From Ohtaekwangia sp035628875 (GTDB taxonomy: Bacteria; Bacteroidota; Bacteroidia; Cytophagales; Cyclobacteriaceae): a stretch of 64,000 nucleotides of DNA. Below are positions 28,763 through 38,525 of the stretch, in pieces (position 1 is the stretch's first letter; every line of letters begins with the position of its first letter). The stretch covers positions 39,543 through 103,542 of the forward strand of contig DASPIZ010000162.1 in assembly GCA_035628875.1 (NCBI GenBank), given 5' to 3'. The position numbers and the translations under genes were made by a program. A model generated the notes under the pieces. The model was not told where the DNA came from, did not search any database, and saw only the letters and a list, made by a program, of their open reading frames with translations.

Positions 28763-30307
28763 ATGAAGAAGTTATTTCCTTTTGTAGTAATCCTGTTTTG
28801 TAGTTCAACCAGTATTCATGTTTTTGCCCAAACAAGAGCGATTGATTCGTTGAAAGCTTTATTAAATAGTACAAAGGGAGATGAGCGGTTTGATGTCCTG
28901 GATGAAATTATTTATTTATCACAGATAACAGATGTTGAGTTAGCTATTAAATGTGCGGATGAAGCATATCAGCTTATTCCAGAACTTCTCGATAGTTCAA
29001 AAATTGCTCGGGCGTATCGGTTTAAAGCACATTTTTTAATAGGAATGAACAGGGAGAGTGAGGCTTTGCCTTTTTTAGATAGTGCTTTGGCGATTTCATG
29101 TAAAATCGATAATTATTACGAGATAAATTTTTTAAATAATTTGTTTGGATTGGTTTATACCTTTCAGGGTGAGTACGGATCAGCCCTTAAAAGTTTCTTT
29201 AGCGCAACGCGCCTATTACGTAGTGATGAATCAATACGCTTGAGTAATTTACAAAATAATATTGGCGTTGTTTTTTACAAACTAGGGAATAATAGAAAAG
29301 CTATTACTTATTTTGAAGACGCCCTCGAGATTCGAAAGAAAGAAGGAAGTCATTCCGATACACAAACTTTACTCATTAATATCGGATTAGCATATTCCCA
29401 ACTCAGGGACTACGAGCAAGCCCGCAACTATATCAATCGTGGGCTGATTTCATGTAAAATAAATTGTGAACAAATAAAAATACAGGGAGAGTTCGCCTTG
29501 GGATTAACTGAATTTAAGCGTGGTCTTATTGTGGCTAGCGAACCCAATTTTAAAACTTCTCTTAAGTTCTCTCGGAGAATGAAAAACAATCGATTCATCA
29601 TTGAAAATTTGGTCTACCTGGCTCGGATATATATTGAAAGGGGTCGATTCGATTTATCGAAAGAGGCATTGCAGGAAGCAGAGAAATGCTCAATTGAACA
29701 CAACTTTAATGAATTGCTATTGGATACATACAGGGTCTTCCTTTCAATGTATGGCAAGCAAGATAATTTGATAGAGCTGTCAAATTATTACATAAGACAC
29801 AACGCCTTGCGGGAGCAGTTGCATGGTCGCGAATTACTTCAGCAAATTTCGGTATTTCAGGTAGATATGGAGCATGAGGCCAACCTAAAAACCATTGCAA
29901 ATCAAAAACAAGTAATAGGCCTGCAGAACGATTCACTTCGTCAGGAGCAGCGGATTTATTATGGAATTTCAGTATTGATCGTTTTGATTGTATTAATTTT
30001 TTTGCTGCTTTCGGGGAGAAGTGTTCAAAGGAAAGAGATCAAAGAACTGTTAGAGGAACGAATTAGCCAACGGATGGAATATCTCGAACGAAAGGCGAGG
30101 CAGCTGGAGACAATCAAAATTGATTTAACTGAAAATGCAGATAAGCGATTCGGAGTTGTATCTCGACTACTCGATGAACTCCAGGATGCTGGTACAGACC
30201 ACCCTGTGCAATATAAATTTCAGCTCCGTTCAACAATCACTCAAATGAGGTTTGTTTTTGATTCGATAGAGGTACTACAAGAATCAGGTAAGTCAAGAAA
30301 AAGTTAG
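28763..30307 (+). CDS. TPR receptor-like protein 1 (kinase-less paralogue)
   Basis: 514 residues from the ATG at 28763 (MKKLFPFVVILFC, signal peptide ending FAQ); an earlier start at 28697 would only prepend a hydrophobic leader. The periplasmic part begins TRAIDSLKALL and has about eight TPR hairpins (IGVVFYKLGNNRKAITYFEDALEI). It contains a CxxxC pair (SCKINCEQ). One membrane helix (about 395-417, YGISVLIVLIVLIFLLL) is preceded by a helix shared by most of the family (GRELLQQISVFQVDMEHEANLKTI). The cytoplasmic tail (~97 residues) is helical. In ENADKRFGVVSRL, Ala may sit where a kinase would have its His, and no ATPase domain follows. Its role is inferred to be signal reception through partner proteins. 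Confidence 0.85.
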   Translation: MKKLFPFVVILFCSSTSIHVFAQTRAIDSLKALLNSTKGDERFDVLDEIIYLSQITDVELAIKCADEAYQLIPELLDSSKIARAYRFKAHFLIGMNRESEALPFLDSALAISCKIDNYYEINFLNNLFGLVYTFQGEYGSALKSFFSATRLLRSDESIRLSNLQNNIGVVFYKLGNNRKAITYFEDALEIRKKEGSHSDTQTLLINIGLAYSQLRDYEQARNYINRGLISCKINCEQIKIQGEFALGLTEFKRGLIVASEPNFKTSLKFSRRMKNNRFIIENLVYLARIYIERGRFDLSKEALQEAEKCSIEHNFNELLLDTYRVFLSMYGKQDNLIELSNYYIRHNALREQLHGRELLQQISVFQVDMEHEANLKTIANQKQVIGLQNDSLRQEQRIYYGISVLIVLIVLIFLLLSGRSVQRKEIKELLEERISQRMEYLERKARQLETIKIDLTENADKRFGVVSRLLDELQDAGTDHPVQYKFQLRSTITQMRFVFDSIEVLQESGKSRKS

Positions 30308-30387
30308 GGTTAGGCAATAGTTTGCTTTAAGAATTAATAGCCTTATTGCATTTTTTATTTACTTTCAAACAACCGTTACAAGCACCC

Positions 30388-31908
30388 ATGCGATCTCTTT
30401 TTAGCTACATTTTCTGCTGTAGTATCACATTCAGTGTTTGCGCACAAACATCTCAACTTGATTCATTGAATTCTTTGTTAGATGGTAAGAAAGGAGATGA
30501 ACGATTAATTAAATTATATGAGATCGCCTCTAGCGTTCAGAGTACTAATATTCCATTGGTTAATTTATGCGCGGATGAAGCCCTTCTGATAATTCCTGAA
30601 CTTTCAGATAGCCTTAGAATTAAAGCATATAAAGCGAAAGCTTTTGCCCTGTTTTTCAGTAATAAAGAAACCGAAGCGGTTCCTTTATTATTGAAGGGCT
30701 TGGAGATTTCCCGCAGGATTAAGTCTGACCGGGAAACGGGTTATCTCTTAAATTTTTATAGTGTCATCTGTATTTCAAAAGGGGAATATGGAAAAGCGCT
30801 CGAGTATTTATTTGATTCGATTAGCTTTGAAAGATTGAAGAACGAAGAGTTGAGACCCAGGTATACGAATATTGGACTGATTTATTATAAAGTTCAAAAC
30901 ACACAAAAATCAATTGATTTTTATAGAAAGGCTTTGTCTGTTATTGATCGGGGCGACAGTCAATATGGAATTTTATTGATTAATGCAGGACTTTCATATT
31001 TTCAGTTCAATGAATATTCAAAAGCAATTAGTTATATCGAACGCGGTTTAGGATCATGTAAGAAAAATTGTGCGAGAACAAGAATACAGGGTGACTTTGC
31101 GCTTGGTTTCGGTAATTATCGCATGAAGAACTTCAAAGCAAGTGAGACTTATTTAAATAGTTCGTTAGCACTATCACTTCAAACGAATGATCCTCGCTTT
31201 ACCTCGGAGAATTTGGTTCTTTTGGCGTACATATACCTAGAGACAAATAGGCTGGATCTTGCCGAAGAAGCGTTGCGGAAAGCTGAGAAGATTTGCATGG
31301 AATTTAATTTAAAAGAATTGTTATTAGCGACATACGACGGTTTCATTTCTTTCCATGAAGAGCGTAATAATTTTTCGGAGTTGTTAAACTACTATGTAAA
31401 ATACAATGCGCTGCTGGAAAAGTTGCGTGGCCGTGAGTTACTTCAACAAATTTCTGTTTTTGAAGTTGATATGGAGCATGAGGCAAACTTAAAGACCATA
31501 GTGCATCAAAAGCAGGTATTAAGTCTGCAACAGGAATCGCTTGTTAGGCAACAGAGGATTAATTATGGCATTTCTTTATTGATTCTTCTGGTTGCCGTAA
31601 TCCTTTTACTTTTATGGAGACGGAATATTCAACGGAGAAAAATTAAGGTATTGCTGGAACAACGAATTGTGCAGCGAACCGAATACCTAAATAATAAAAG
31701 GCAGTTAATCTTGAAATGTAATGATGATTTAATAAAGTTAGTTCAGGCACGGCAGAGTAAAATTTTGAGACTTGCCGCTAAAATTCAACGTGAAAACTTT
31801 CATGGATTTTCTCAGCGTAATTATGACATTGAGATTAGATCAACAGCTAATCGACTTCAGGATCTCTCATGCACGGTCTTGAATCTTCATTCTTCGGCGT
31901 TGTATTAA
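30388..31908 (+). CDS. TPR receptor-like protein 2 (kinase-less paralogue)
   Basis: 506 residues from the ATG at 30388 (MRSLFSYIFCCSITFSVCAQ). Same architecture as its neighbour: mature start TSQLDSLNSLLDGKKGDER, periplasmic TPRs, a CxxxC pair (SCKKNCAR), the conserved pre-membrane helix GRELLQQISVFEVDMEHEANLKTI, a membrane helix (YGISLLILLVAVILLLLW), and a charged helical tail of about 90 residues. The tail has no recognisable phospho-acceptor His and no ATPase. A decayed partial copy of its 5' end and leader lies just downstream. Visibly AT-rich, like the rest of the array. Confidence 0.85.
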   Translation: MRSLFSYIFCCSITFSVCAQTSQLDSLNSLLDGKKGDERLIKLYEIASSVQSTNIPLVNLCADEALLIIPELSDSLRIKAYKAKAFALFFSNKETEAVPLLLKGLEISRRIKSDRETGYLLNFYSVICISKGEYGKALEYLFDSISFERLKNEELRPRYTNIGLIYYKVQNTQKSIDFYRKALSVIDRGDSQYGILLINAGLSYFQFNEYSKAISYIERGLGSCKKNCARTRIQGDFALGFGNYRMKNFKASETYLNSSLALSLQTNDPRFTSENLVLLAYIYLETNRLDLAEEALRKAEKICMEFNLKELLLATYDGFISFHEERNNFSELLNYYVKYNALLEKLRGRELLQQISVFEVDMEHEANLKTIVHQKQVLSLQQESLVRQQRINYGISLLILLVAVILLLLWRRNIQRRKIKVLLEQRIVQRTEYLNNKRQLILKCNDDLIKLVQARQSKILRLAAKIQRENFHGFSQRNYDIEIRSTANRLQDLSCTVLNLHSSALY

Positions 31909-31995
31909 TCTATCCTTACGTTTGATCGTCAGGGCTAAAATCGGCGCCAAACAAACTTGAACTATAAATTCTTTTTTATTTCGCTAGTCTTTTTT

Positions 31996-32184
31996 TATTT
32001 TCAACGAGCCGTTAGACGAAAACATGAAGTTTAATTTACAATACGATACGTTGTTGTGGTATTTTTCCCAGTGTTTGCGCACAAACATCTCAGCGCGACT
32101 TATCAGTATAAGGATGCGTAAAATGATCATGCATGAGATCGCGATTCAATCCAGTTATTTTAATATTCGTAGGCCATCACTCAT
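31996..32184 (+). pseudogene. Relic of a further TPR receptor gene (5' leader, signal peptide and first residues)
   Basis: This stretch aligns to the leader and first ~55 codons of the copy starting at 30388. The leader matches base for base at many positions up to an ATG at 32024. A 23-bp core covering the signal-peptide end (AGTGTTTGCGCACAAACATC plus TCA) is identical to that gene. Further on, AAGGATGCGT and GCATGAGATCGC match with small indels (HEIAIQSSYFNI against YEIASSVQSTNI). The frame is broken and the rest of the gene is gone; the next complete copy begins at 32185. It is read as a duplicate that decayed or was mostly deleted. Confidence 0.75.
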
Positions 32185-33756
32185 ATGAAGCAGAAAATTT
32201 TTATTTCAGTTCTATTTGTCATTTTAGTCACTCCCATGTTTGCCCAAAATGATGAGATCGATTCCTTGACGAAGAAGCTGGAACGTTCCAATGAACAAGC
32301 TAAAGGGGATCTGCTTAATGCGCTTGCGTTAGCGTGGGTGAAGGTTGACACGGCACAAGCGCTTGCCTTTTCAGATTCGTCAATTGCTGCTGCATTAAAA
32401 AATAACGACAGTCTGAAATTTGTTAAAAGCACCTTACAAAAGGCGCTGGTTTTGCGTCGTATGGAGAAATTTCACTTTTCTAAAAATTTGATATCAGCAA
32501 TTATACCAGTTGCCGACAGGAATAAGAGTGATGAACTTAGGCATCTTTTTAATGTGCAGGGTGTAAACTATACCGATTTAGGGAATTATGCCAAAGCCCT
32601 GGAGTTTCATTTAAAGGCACTCGTGCTCAACGAGTCAAAAGATAGTAAGACCGATATAGCACGGTCTTATTTTAATATTGGTCTTGTTTACTATAAACTA
32701 AAAAATATCGACAAGACACTGGAGTACTATCAAAAGGCACTTCAGTTAAAACAGCAATTGAAAGAAACAACTGGCATGGACTTGCTATTAATCAATATGG
32801 GACTGTGTTATGGTGATCATAAAGAATTTTCGAAAGCACTAAAATATATCGAAGATGGCCTTTCTTCCTGTAAAGCGTCATGTTCGGAGAAAGTAAAAAT
32901 TACCGGCGAGTGGGGCTTAGGCGCGACGTATTATAACATGGATGACAAAGATAATTCTTTGAAACATTTAAATCGATCGTATGAACTGGCTGTAGCAAAC
33001 AATGATAACCGGTATCAGGCAGAAAGCCTGTTGTATTTGGCAAGATTGTATCTTGATGGTGGAAAAATAAAATCGGCTGAATCAGCTTTAGCAATTTCGG
33101 AGGAGATTACCTTAATATATAGTTATAACGAATTGCTGTTGGATGTGTATCGCCAGTTTGCAACATTATATACTCAGTTGAAGGACTATAAAACGGCCAC
33201 TGATTATCAAGCCAAATTCGTCGCGCAGCGCGATAAACTTTACGGAGAGGAATTGCTTCATCAGATTGCTGCTGTTCAGGTGGAGTTTGAAGAAAGGCAC
33301 CAGGTGAAAAAGATTCAGGAGCAAAACGAGTTGATGGCGCTTCAGGAGCATACGTTGAAGCAAGAGCGAATTGTTAATGTGGTTATCGGTATAATATCAA
33401 TTCTCTTGTTGGTTGTACTGGGATTGCTGTATAAGAACTATCGCACAAAAAAGCGAATGAATCAGGAGCTTGATCGCCTCGTGCAGGAAAAAACTGCAGA
33501 CCTGGAGCGACAGCATGAGCAACTTTACGAATCGAATTTAAAGCTAGCCAGTTTCGTACAGGATACAGCGGGACAATTCAAGGCACCGCTATCCACCCTA
33601 CGTGGAATCTGTTACCTGGGAAAAAAGGAACTGACAGACGCGGAGGACCTCGCACAGTTGGAGGTGATTGAGAAAACTGTTGAGGAGATTTCGAAAGTTA
33701 TTGAACCACTAAGCAACGGTTCGTTAACAGGTGATATATTAAAGGAGAGTCATTGA
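32185..33756 (+). CDS. TPR receptor-like protein 3 with degenerate histidine-kinase dimerisation domain
   Basis: 523 residues: signal peptide (MKQKIFISVLFVILVTPMFAQ), mature NDEIDSLTKKLE, TPR repeats, a CxxxC pair (SCKASCSE), a membrane helix (about 395-415, VVIGIISILLLVVLGLLY), a coiled coil, and a C-terminal domain that aligns residue for residue with the HisKA domain of the full kinase at 40885. There FIYKTSHDIRGPLASLKG becomes FVQDTAGQFKAPLSTLRG, so the phospho-accepting His is Gly463 (codon 33571-33573). The protein ends before any ATPase domain. It is catalytically dead as a kinase but could still dimerise. Confidence 0.88.
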   Translation: MKQKIFISVLFVILVTPMFAQNDEIDSLTKKLERSNEQAKGDLLNALALAWVKVDTAQALAFSDSSIAAALKNNDSLKFVKSTLQKALVLRRMEKFHFSKNLISAIIPVADRNKSDELRHLFNVQGVNYTDLGNYAKALEFHLKALVLNESKDSKTDIARSYFNIGLVYYKLKNIDKTLEYYQKALQLKQQLKETTGMDLLLINMGLCYGDHKEFSKALKYIEDGLSSCKASCSEKVKITGEWGLGATYYNMDDKDNSLKHLNRSYELAVANNDNRYQAESLLYLARLYLDGGKIKSAESALAISEEITLIYSYNELLLDVYRQFATLYTQLKDYKTATDYQAKFVAQRDKLYGEELLHQIAAVQVEFEERHQVKKIQEQNELMALQEHTLKQERIVNVVIGIISILLLVVLGLLYKNYRTKKRMNQELDRLVQEKTADLERQHEQLYESNLKLASFVQDTAGQFKAPLSTLRGICYLGKKELTDAEDLAQLEVIEKTVEEISKVIEPLSNGSLTGDILKESH

Positions 33757-33791
33757 ATTATGTTGGGGATAATTGTTTAGGCGACTGACAA

Positions 33792-35321
33792 GTGAATAAA
33801 GCATTCTTGATTTGTGTGGTTATTAGCGGCTTTCTTGTAAACGAGACAAAGGCTCAATCTTCAAAGATTGATTCATTGAGGTTATTATTGCCATCGGCAA
33901 CGGGAGATTTACGATTGGATGTGCTTCATGCTCTAGCTGTTGAATTGGTTACTTATGATACCCATTTAGCGATACCTGTTGTAAATGATGGAGTTCGATC
34001 CATTGATCAAGCCAATGATAGTGCCAGGATTGTACGGGCCTACCGAGATAAAGGGCATCTTCTTAGTTTTCATGGCAAGTATGATAGTGTTATTGTCTTA
34101 TTTAAATTCGCGCTTGCGATTGCGAGAAGGAATAAGGTAGATGAAGAAGTAAATCGAATGTTAAATTCGCTTGGAATTGCATATACTTATTCCGGTAGAT
34201 ATGGAGAGGCGTTACAGTATTTTTATGAAACTTTGCTAATACGTCAATCCATTGGAATGGAAACATGTACAGTTTATAACAATATTGGATTTTCGTATTA
34301 TAAATTACGTGAGAATAAAAAGGCACTTACCTATTTTAAGAAGTCCATTCACCTTCATGAGGATTATAATGAGTGGATTGATCCGGGGCTGGTATTGATA
34401 AATATCGGACTATGCTTTGGTGAACTTAAGGTATATGATTCAGCTTTGCACTATATTAACTTAGGGTTAGCGAAATCCCCTATTGAAAATGAGATAGGAG
34501 GGCAATTTGCATTGGGCTTACTAAATTATCGACAAGGTAAGCCGGTATTAAGTAAGGTTCATTTTGATCGTTCTTTAGTAAGAGCATTGGAAAGTTGTGA
34601 TGCGAGATTCATTTGTGAGAACCAGGTTTATCTGGCCAGGACTTTTATTGAGCTATGCAAATATGATCTGGCAAAAAACGCCCTTGATCATGCAGAGGCC
34701 ATTTTGTTTAGTAATAAATATGATGAGGTGCTATTAGATACATATAGGGTATTTATCGAGTTATTTCAAGCTAATGGGAATTTCGACGAATTAGCCGGAT
34801 ACTATCAGAAATTTATACCACTACGTGAAACAATTTATGGAAGGGATGCTATTCAAAAAATAATAGCCTTTGAAGTAGACCTGGCACAACATGAAAATAG
34901 TTCAAAGCTTGATAATCAAAGCAAGATTCTGAAATTACAAAGTGACGCGATAAAATTCTATAATCAGATTTTTCTGGCAATCTGCTTATCTGCGTTGTTG
35001 TTTTTAATTATTGTTTTTCAAATTATCTATCTCCTCAAGAAGAAGAAATCGATGTATGTTAGTTTGAAGAAGCGCGTGTTCGAACGCTCTAAATTTTTAG
35101 GGGTCAATCTTCAACTACAATCCAAGGTCAAAAAGGAATCCCGACAAATATTAGAAGACGCAGTTGCATCCTTAGACCTAGCGTTATCAAGGCTCGTGTT
35201 GACGGAAGGACACTTTGGTGAGAGAAAAATATTATACTCACGGTTAATTGATGAAAATAGTTTTGTATTGCGCGATGTAAATATCCGTTTGAAGTTATTC
35301 GTTGCGAAAGATGAGAGGTAG
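33792..35321 (+). CDS. TPR receptor-like protein 4 (kinase-less paralogue, no CxxxC)
   Basis: 509 residues from a GTG start. Signal peptide (MNKAFLICVVISGFLVNETKAQ), mature SSKIDSLRLLLPSATGD, TPR repeats (YNNIGFSYYKLRENKKALTYFKKS), a membrane helix (about 395-418, FLAICLSALLFLIIVFQIIYLL) and a short Lys-rich tail. It differs from the others in lacking the CxxxC pair (AKSPIENEIGGQ at that site) and in a diverged pre-membrane helix (YGRDAIQKIIAFEVDLAQHE). There is no kinase domain. Its end overlaps the next gene by 11 bp. Confidence 0.85.
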   Translation: MNKAFLICVVISGFLVNETKAQSSKIDSLRLLLPSATGDLRLDVLHALAVELVTYDTHLAIPVVNDGVRSIDQANDSARIVRAYRDKGHLLSFHGKYDSVIVLFKFALAIARRNKVDEEVNRMLNSLGIAYTYSGRYGEALQYFYETLLIRQSIGMETCTVYNNIGFSYYKLRENKKALTYFKKSIHLHEDYNEWIDPGLVLINIGLCFGELKVYDSALHYINLGLAKSPIENEIGGQFALGLLNYRQGKPVLSKVHFDRSLVRALESCDARFICENQVYLARTFIELCKYDLAKNALDHAEAILFSNKYDEVLLDTYRVFIELFQANGNFDELAGYYQKFIPLRETIYGRDAIQKIIAFEVDLAQHENSSKLDNQSKILKLQSDAIKFYNQIFLAICLSALLFLIIVFQIIYLLKKKKSMYVSLKKRVFERSKFLGVNLQLQSKVKKESRQILEDAVASLDLALSRLVLTEGHFGERKILYSRLIDENSFVLRDVNIRLKLFVAKDER

Positions 35322-36933
35322 TATAATTTTGTTTTCTATACCCTTGTGGATGATGACTGTTCCCCTTTTTTCACAAGATTTTCCTCTTGTATCTCGGTTG
35401 ATTAAATCGCCAGAAGAAAAGAAAGGTTTATGGAGTATTTTAGTTACTCAGGAAAATACTATGAGGTCACAATGCGTTTTCGATTTATCTGATGATTTTG
35501 ATGTTTCTTTAGAAAGAATGAATATTTACATACGTAGCCGACAGTATGAAGATGCCGTCTTTGTGGCAAATCATTGTATAGAATTGGCGGTAAAAAATTG
35601 TGATACATTACAATTAGTGCAAGCAAACAGACTAAAAGCATCTGCATTGCGAAGGTCTGGTAATTTGCAGAGTGCAGATCCTATTTATAAGGCAACTATT
35701 GAAGTGGCACAAACCAAAGGATACATCGATGAAGCTAAAATATTATTAAATAGCCATGGAGCTTTGTATGTGCTAACAGCAGAGTATGATAAGGCTTTGG
35801 GCCAGTTTCTTAAGTCATTGCCTTTACGGGAAAGGGGAGGCAATAAAGATGAAATAGGAACTTGCTTACATAACTTGGGCTTAATTTATTACAAACTAAA
35901 TAACTTTAATAAGGCTATTGAGTATTATAAGAAATCATTGGGTGTTAAAGGAATCATAACACCAGGTTCGATGAAGAGTCTGATAAATATCGGGCTTTGT
36001 TATTCAGGGCAACGAGATTATGAAGAGGGATTACGATATGTGAAACGTGGGCTAAAGCTTTGTCAGGATCGATGTAGTCATGATATTTATACAGAGGCTA
36101 AATTCGCGCTTGGAATGATTTACTACTACATGCAGGATTGTGTAATGGCCGAAAGATTTTTGCTCGAATCTTTAAGTACTTCCCGTATCACACAAGACAA
36201 TAGGTTTATTGCAGAAAACCTCATCTACCTGGCCAGGGTTTTTCTTGATAATGGAGATCTTCAAAAGACTTACAACTATCTTACTGAAGCGAGGCACATT
36301 GCTGCTAAGCATGGGTTTAATGAGTTGCGATTAGATACCTACAGAGTTTTTATCTCATTCTATGAGAGGAAGGGTGATGTTGCGCAACTAGCGGATTATT
36401 ACCTTAAATACAATGCTCTAAGAGAGGAAATGCAAGGCAGGGGTTTGTTACAGCGGGTATCAGCTTTCGAGGTCGAGATGGAGCATGAAGAAAACTTAAA
36501 AACGCTTGCTTATCAATCTAATGTTGTGGCGCTTCAGACCAATTTACTTGTTTCTCAACGCAGGATCTATTTTGGTATTACGGCGTTGTTTGGTTTAATC
36601 GGCATTATTTTCTTTTTAGTCTGGCGTAAAAACGTACAAAAGGCCAAAGTTAACGCACTACTTGAGCGGCTTGTTATTCACCGGATTAATCGTCTCAATT
36701 CAAAAGCAAAAATTTCTGTTGCTCGAAATAAGCAGTTAACTGAAGGGCTCCGGAACCGAATAGAGTCGGTTAATATACTTATACAAATCCTGGGCTCTTC
36801 ACTTAGAAAATCGGTGACGAATAAAATTTATGGGGTTCAATTCGAATCCGTAGTAGAGCAGATGGTGATTTTAAATTCATATCATGACGTTCACTTTTTA
36901 GATGGAATTGAGTCGTTGCAAACTTATGATTGA
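35311..36933 (+). CDS. TPR receptor-like protein 5 (kinase-less paralogue, diverged N terminus)
   Basis: 540 residues from the ATG at 35311 inside the end of the previous gene; a TTG at 35302 would add three residues. Signal peptide MRGSIILFSIPLWMMTVPLFSQ. The first ~60 mature residues (DFPLVSRLIKSPEEKK) do not match the usual IDSL start of the family. TPRs, a CxxxC pair (LCQDRCSH), the conserved helix GRGLLQRVSAFEVEMEHEENLKTL, a membrane helix (FGITALFGLIGIIFFLVW) and a ~100-residue helical tail follow. No ATPase domain. Confidence 0.85.
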   Translation: MRGSIILFSIPLWMMTVPLFSQDFPLVSRLIKSPEEKKGLWSILVTQENTMRSQCVFDLSDDFDVSLERMNIYIRSRQYEDAVFVANHCIELAVKNCDTLQLVQANRLKASALRRSGNLQSADPIYKATIEVAQTKGYIDEAKILLNSHGALYVLTAEYDKALGQFLKSLPLRERGGNKDEIGTCLHNLGLIYYKLNNFNKAIEYYKKSLGVKGIITPGSMKSLINIGLCYSGQRDYEEGLRYVKRGLKLCQDRCSHDIYTEAKFALGMIYYYMQDCVMAERFLLESLSTSRITQDNRFIAENLIYLARVFLDNGDLQKTYNYLTEARHIAAKHGFNELRLDTYRVFISFYERKGDVAQLADYYLKYNALREEMQGRGLLQRVSAFEVEMEHEENLKTLAYQSNVVALQTNLLVSQRRIYFGITALFGLIGIIFFLVWRKNVQKAKVNALLERLVIHRINRLNSKAKISVARNKQLTEGLRNRIESVNILIQILGSSLRKSVTNKIYGVQFESVVEQMVILNSYHDVHFLDGIESLQTYD

Positions 36934-36981
36934 GAGTAGGAATGCAGATTGATTGTTTATGCTTTTAAATGATACGATCAG

Positions 36982-38523
36982 ATGAAACGTTTCTATTTTG
37001 CGTTTGCGGTGTTCTTTTATTGCCTGTCGCCTTGGGTTAATGCACAAACAATCCGGTTCGATTCGCTCAATGCTTTGTTGCCCACAACAAAAAGTAACGA
37101 ACGATTTGATGTTTTGTATCAATTGGTACGGGAAGTTTGGGCAGACGATATGGAACTGGCACTTTGTTATGCAGATGAAGCAATCGGAATTGTTCCACAA
37201 TTATCAGATAGCATGCGAATTGGAAAGGCATATCGTGTAAAGGGACATTTACTCTTTCTGGATGGTAGAGTATCAGAAGCTTTGCCATGGTTACACATAG
37301 CCCACCGGGTCTGTCGGAGTGTTAACAATTTTTCTGAGCTAACGTATATTTTGAATCTTTTTGGAATTACGTACACATATAACGGTGAATACGGAGAGGC
37401 GCTGAGGTGCCTTTTAGAAGCGATTGAATTAAGAGAAACCAATGACGGCCTTAACTTAGGTGTTTTATATTCTAATTTAGGGCTTGTCTATTATAAGCTT
37501 CGCAATTTTAAAAAGGCACTTGCTTACTATGAGCTCAGCTCAACGATAGAACTCGAGGACTTTCAGGGTGATGCGATTTTGTCTATTAATAAGGGACTTG
37601 CGAGCGCTCAAAATAAGAAATTCTGTGAGGCATTAGAATATATTAATCATGGCCTTAGTCTATGCAAGCGTGGTTGTGATGATACTTTTGTTGACGGGGA
37701 GTTTGCGCTTGGATTAATTGACTTCGTGCAAGGAAATTCAATAGAAGCTGAAGGTCATTTTAATAAGTCTCTTGAGATTTCACGTAAGATCAATGATCAA
37801 CGGTTCGAGGTTGAGAACCTGATTTACCTAGCGAAAATAGATATTGAGTCCAAACACTACGATCAGGCCTATTCGTCTTTAGGGGAAGCGCAGCGAATAG
37901 CTCAGATTCATAATTTTAATGAGCTATTGATAAATATTTATGACGCCTATATTTTGTTTTTTGAACAACGGAAAGATTTTAGGCGGATGGATTTTTATTA
38001 TCCGAAGTATAATGAATTGCGGGAAAGATTACACGGACAGGAGATGCTTCAGCAGATAGTTGTTCAGGAGGCTGAACTGGAACACGAAGAAAATAAAAGA
38101 ACAATTGCATATCAGAAAGACTTAGTGGAAGCCCAGGTCGAGGCACTCAAACTGGAACGTAGGATTCAACTGGCAATAGGTTCTCTTACCTTAATCGTTG
38201 GGATAATTTTGTTTTTGCTGTATAAACGCGTTTTGCAAAAAAGAAAAATCAATACACTTTTAGCCACACGCGTAACGCAACGGAAAGCGGAATTGGCTAC
38301 GGCGGTTGACGGGTTAAAAAGTGACCGAAGGATAATTCAGCAAATGGCAAGTTTAGCGATGGAGGTATGCGGTTCACTTTCTGATAAATCCTGTGTACAA
38401 TTATCAATGTTTAAGGTAAACAGGAATAATGGTTTCGTTAGGATGATTCAACTTTCACTTTTGGAATTGAATCAGCTTTCCAATAATACAGTTAAAACGA
38501 AGGAAGAGTTAGTCAGAAATTGA
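36982..38523 (+). CDS. TPR receptor-like protein 6 (kinase-less paralogue)
   Basis: 513 residues: signal peptide (MKRFYFAFAVFFYCLSPWVNAQ), mature TIRFDSLNALLPTTKSNERFDVL, TPRs (LGLVYYKLRNFKKALAYYE), a CxxxC pair (LCKRGCDD), the pre-membrane helix GQEMLQQIVVQEAELEHEENKRTI, a membrane helix (about 397-415), and a helical tail of about 100 residues without a phospho-acceptor His or ATPase. It is the last array member and is followed by a structured inverted repeat. Confidence 0.85.
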   Translation: MKRFYFAFAVFFYCLSPWVNAQTIRFDSLNALLPTTKSNERFDVLYQLVREVWADDMELALCYADEAIGIVPQLSDSMRIGKAYRVKGHLLFLDGRVSEALPWLHIAHRVCRSVNNFSELTYILNLFGITYTYNGEYGEALRCLLEAIELRETNDGLNLGVLYSNLGLVYYKLRNFKKALAYYELSSTIELEDFQGDAILSINKGLASAQNKKFCEALEYINHGLSLCKRGCDDTFVDGEFALGLIDFVQGNSIEAEGHFNKSLEISRKINDQRFEVENLIYLAKIDIESKHYDQAYSSLGEAQRIAQIHNFNELLINIYDAYILFFEQRKDFRRMDFYYPKYNELRERLHGQEMLQQIVVQEAELEHEENKRTIAYQKDLVEAQVEALKLERRIQLAIGSLTLIVGIILFLLYKRVLQKRKINTLLATRVTQRKAELATAVDGLKSDRRIIQQMASLAMEVCGSLSDKSCVQLSMFKVNRNNGFVRMIQLSLLELNQLSNNTVKTKEELVRN

Positions 38524-38525
38524 GA

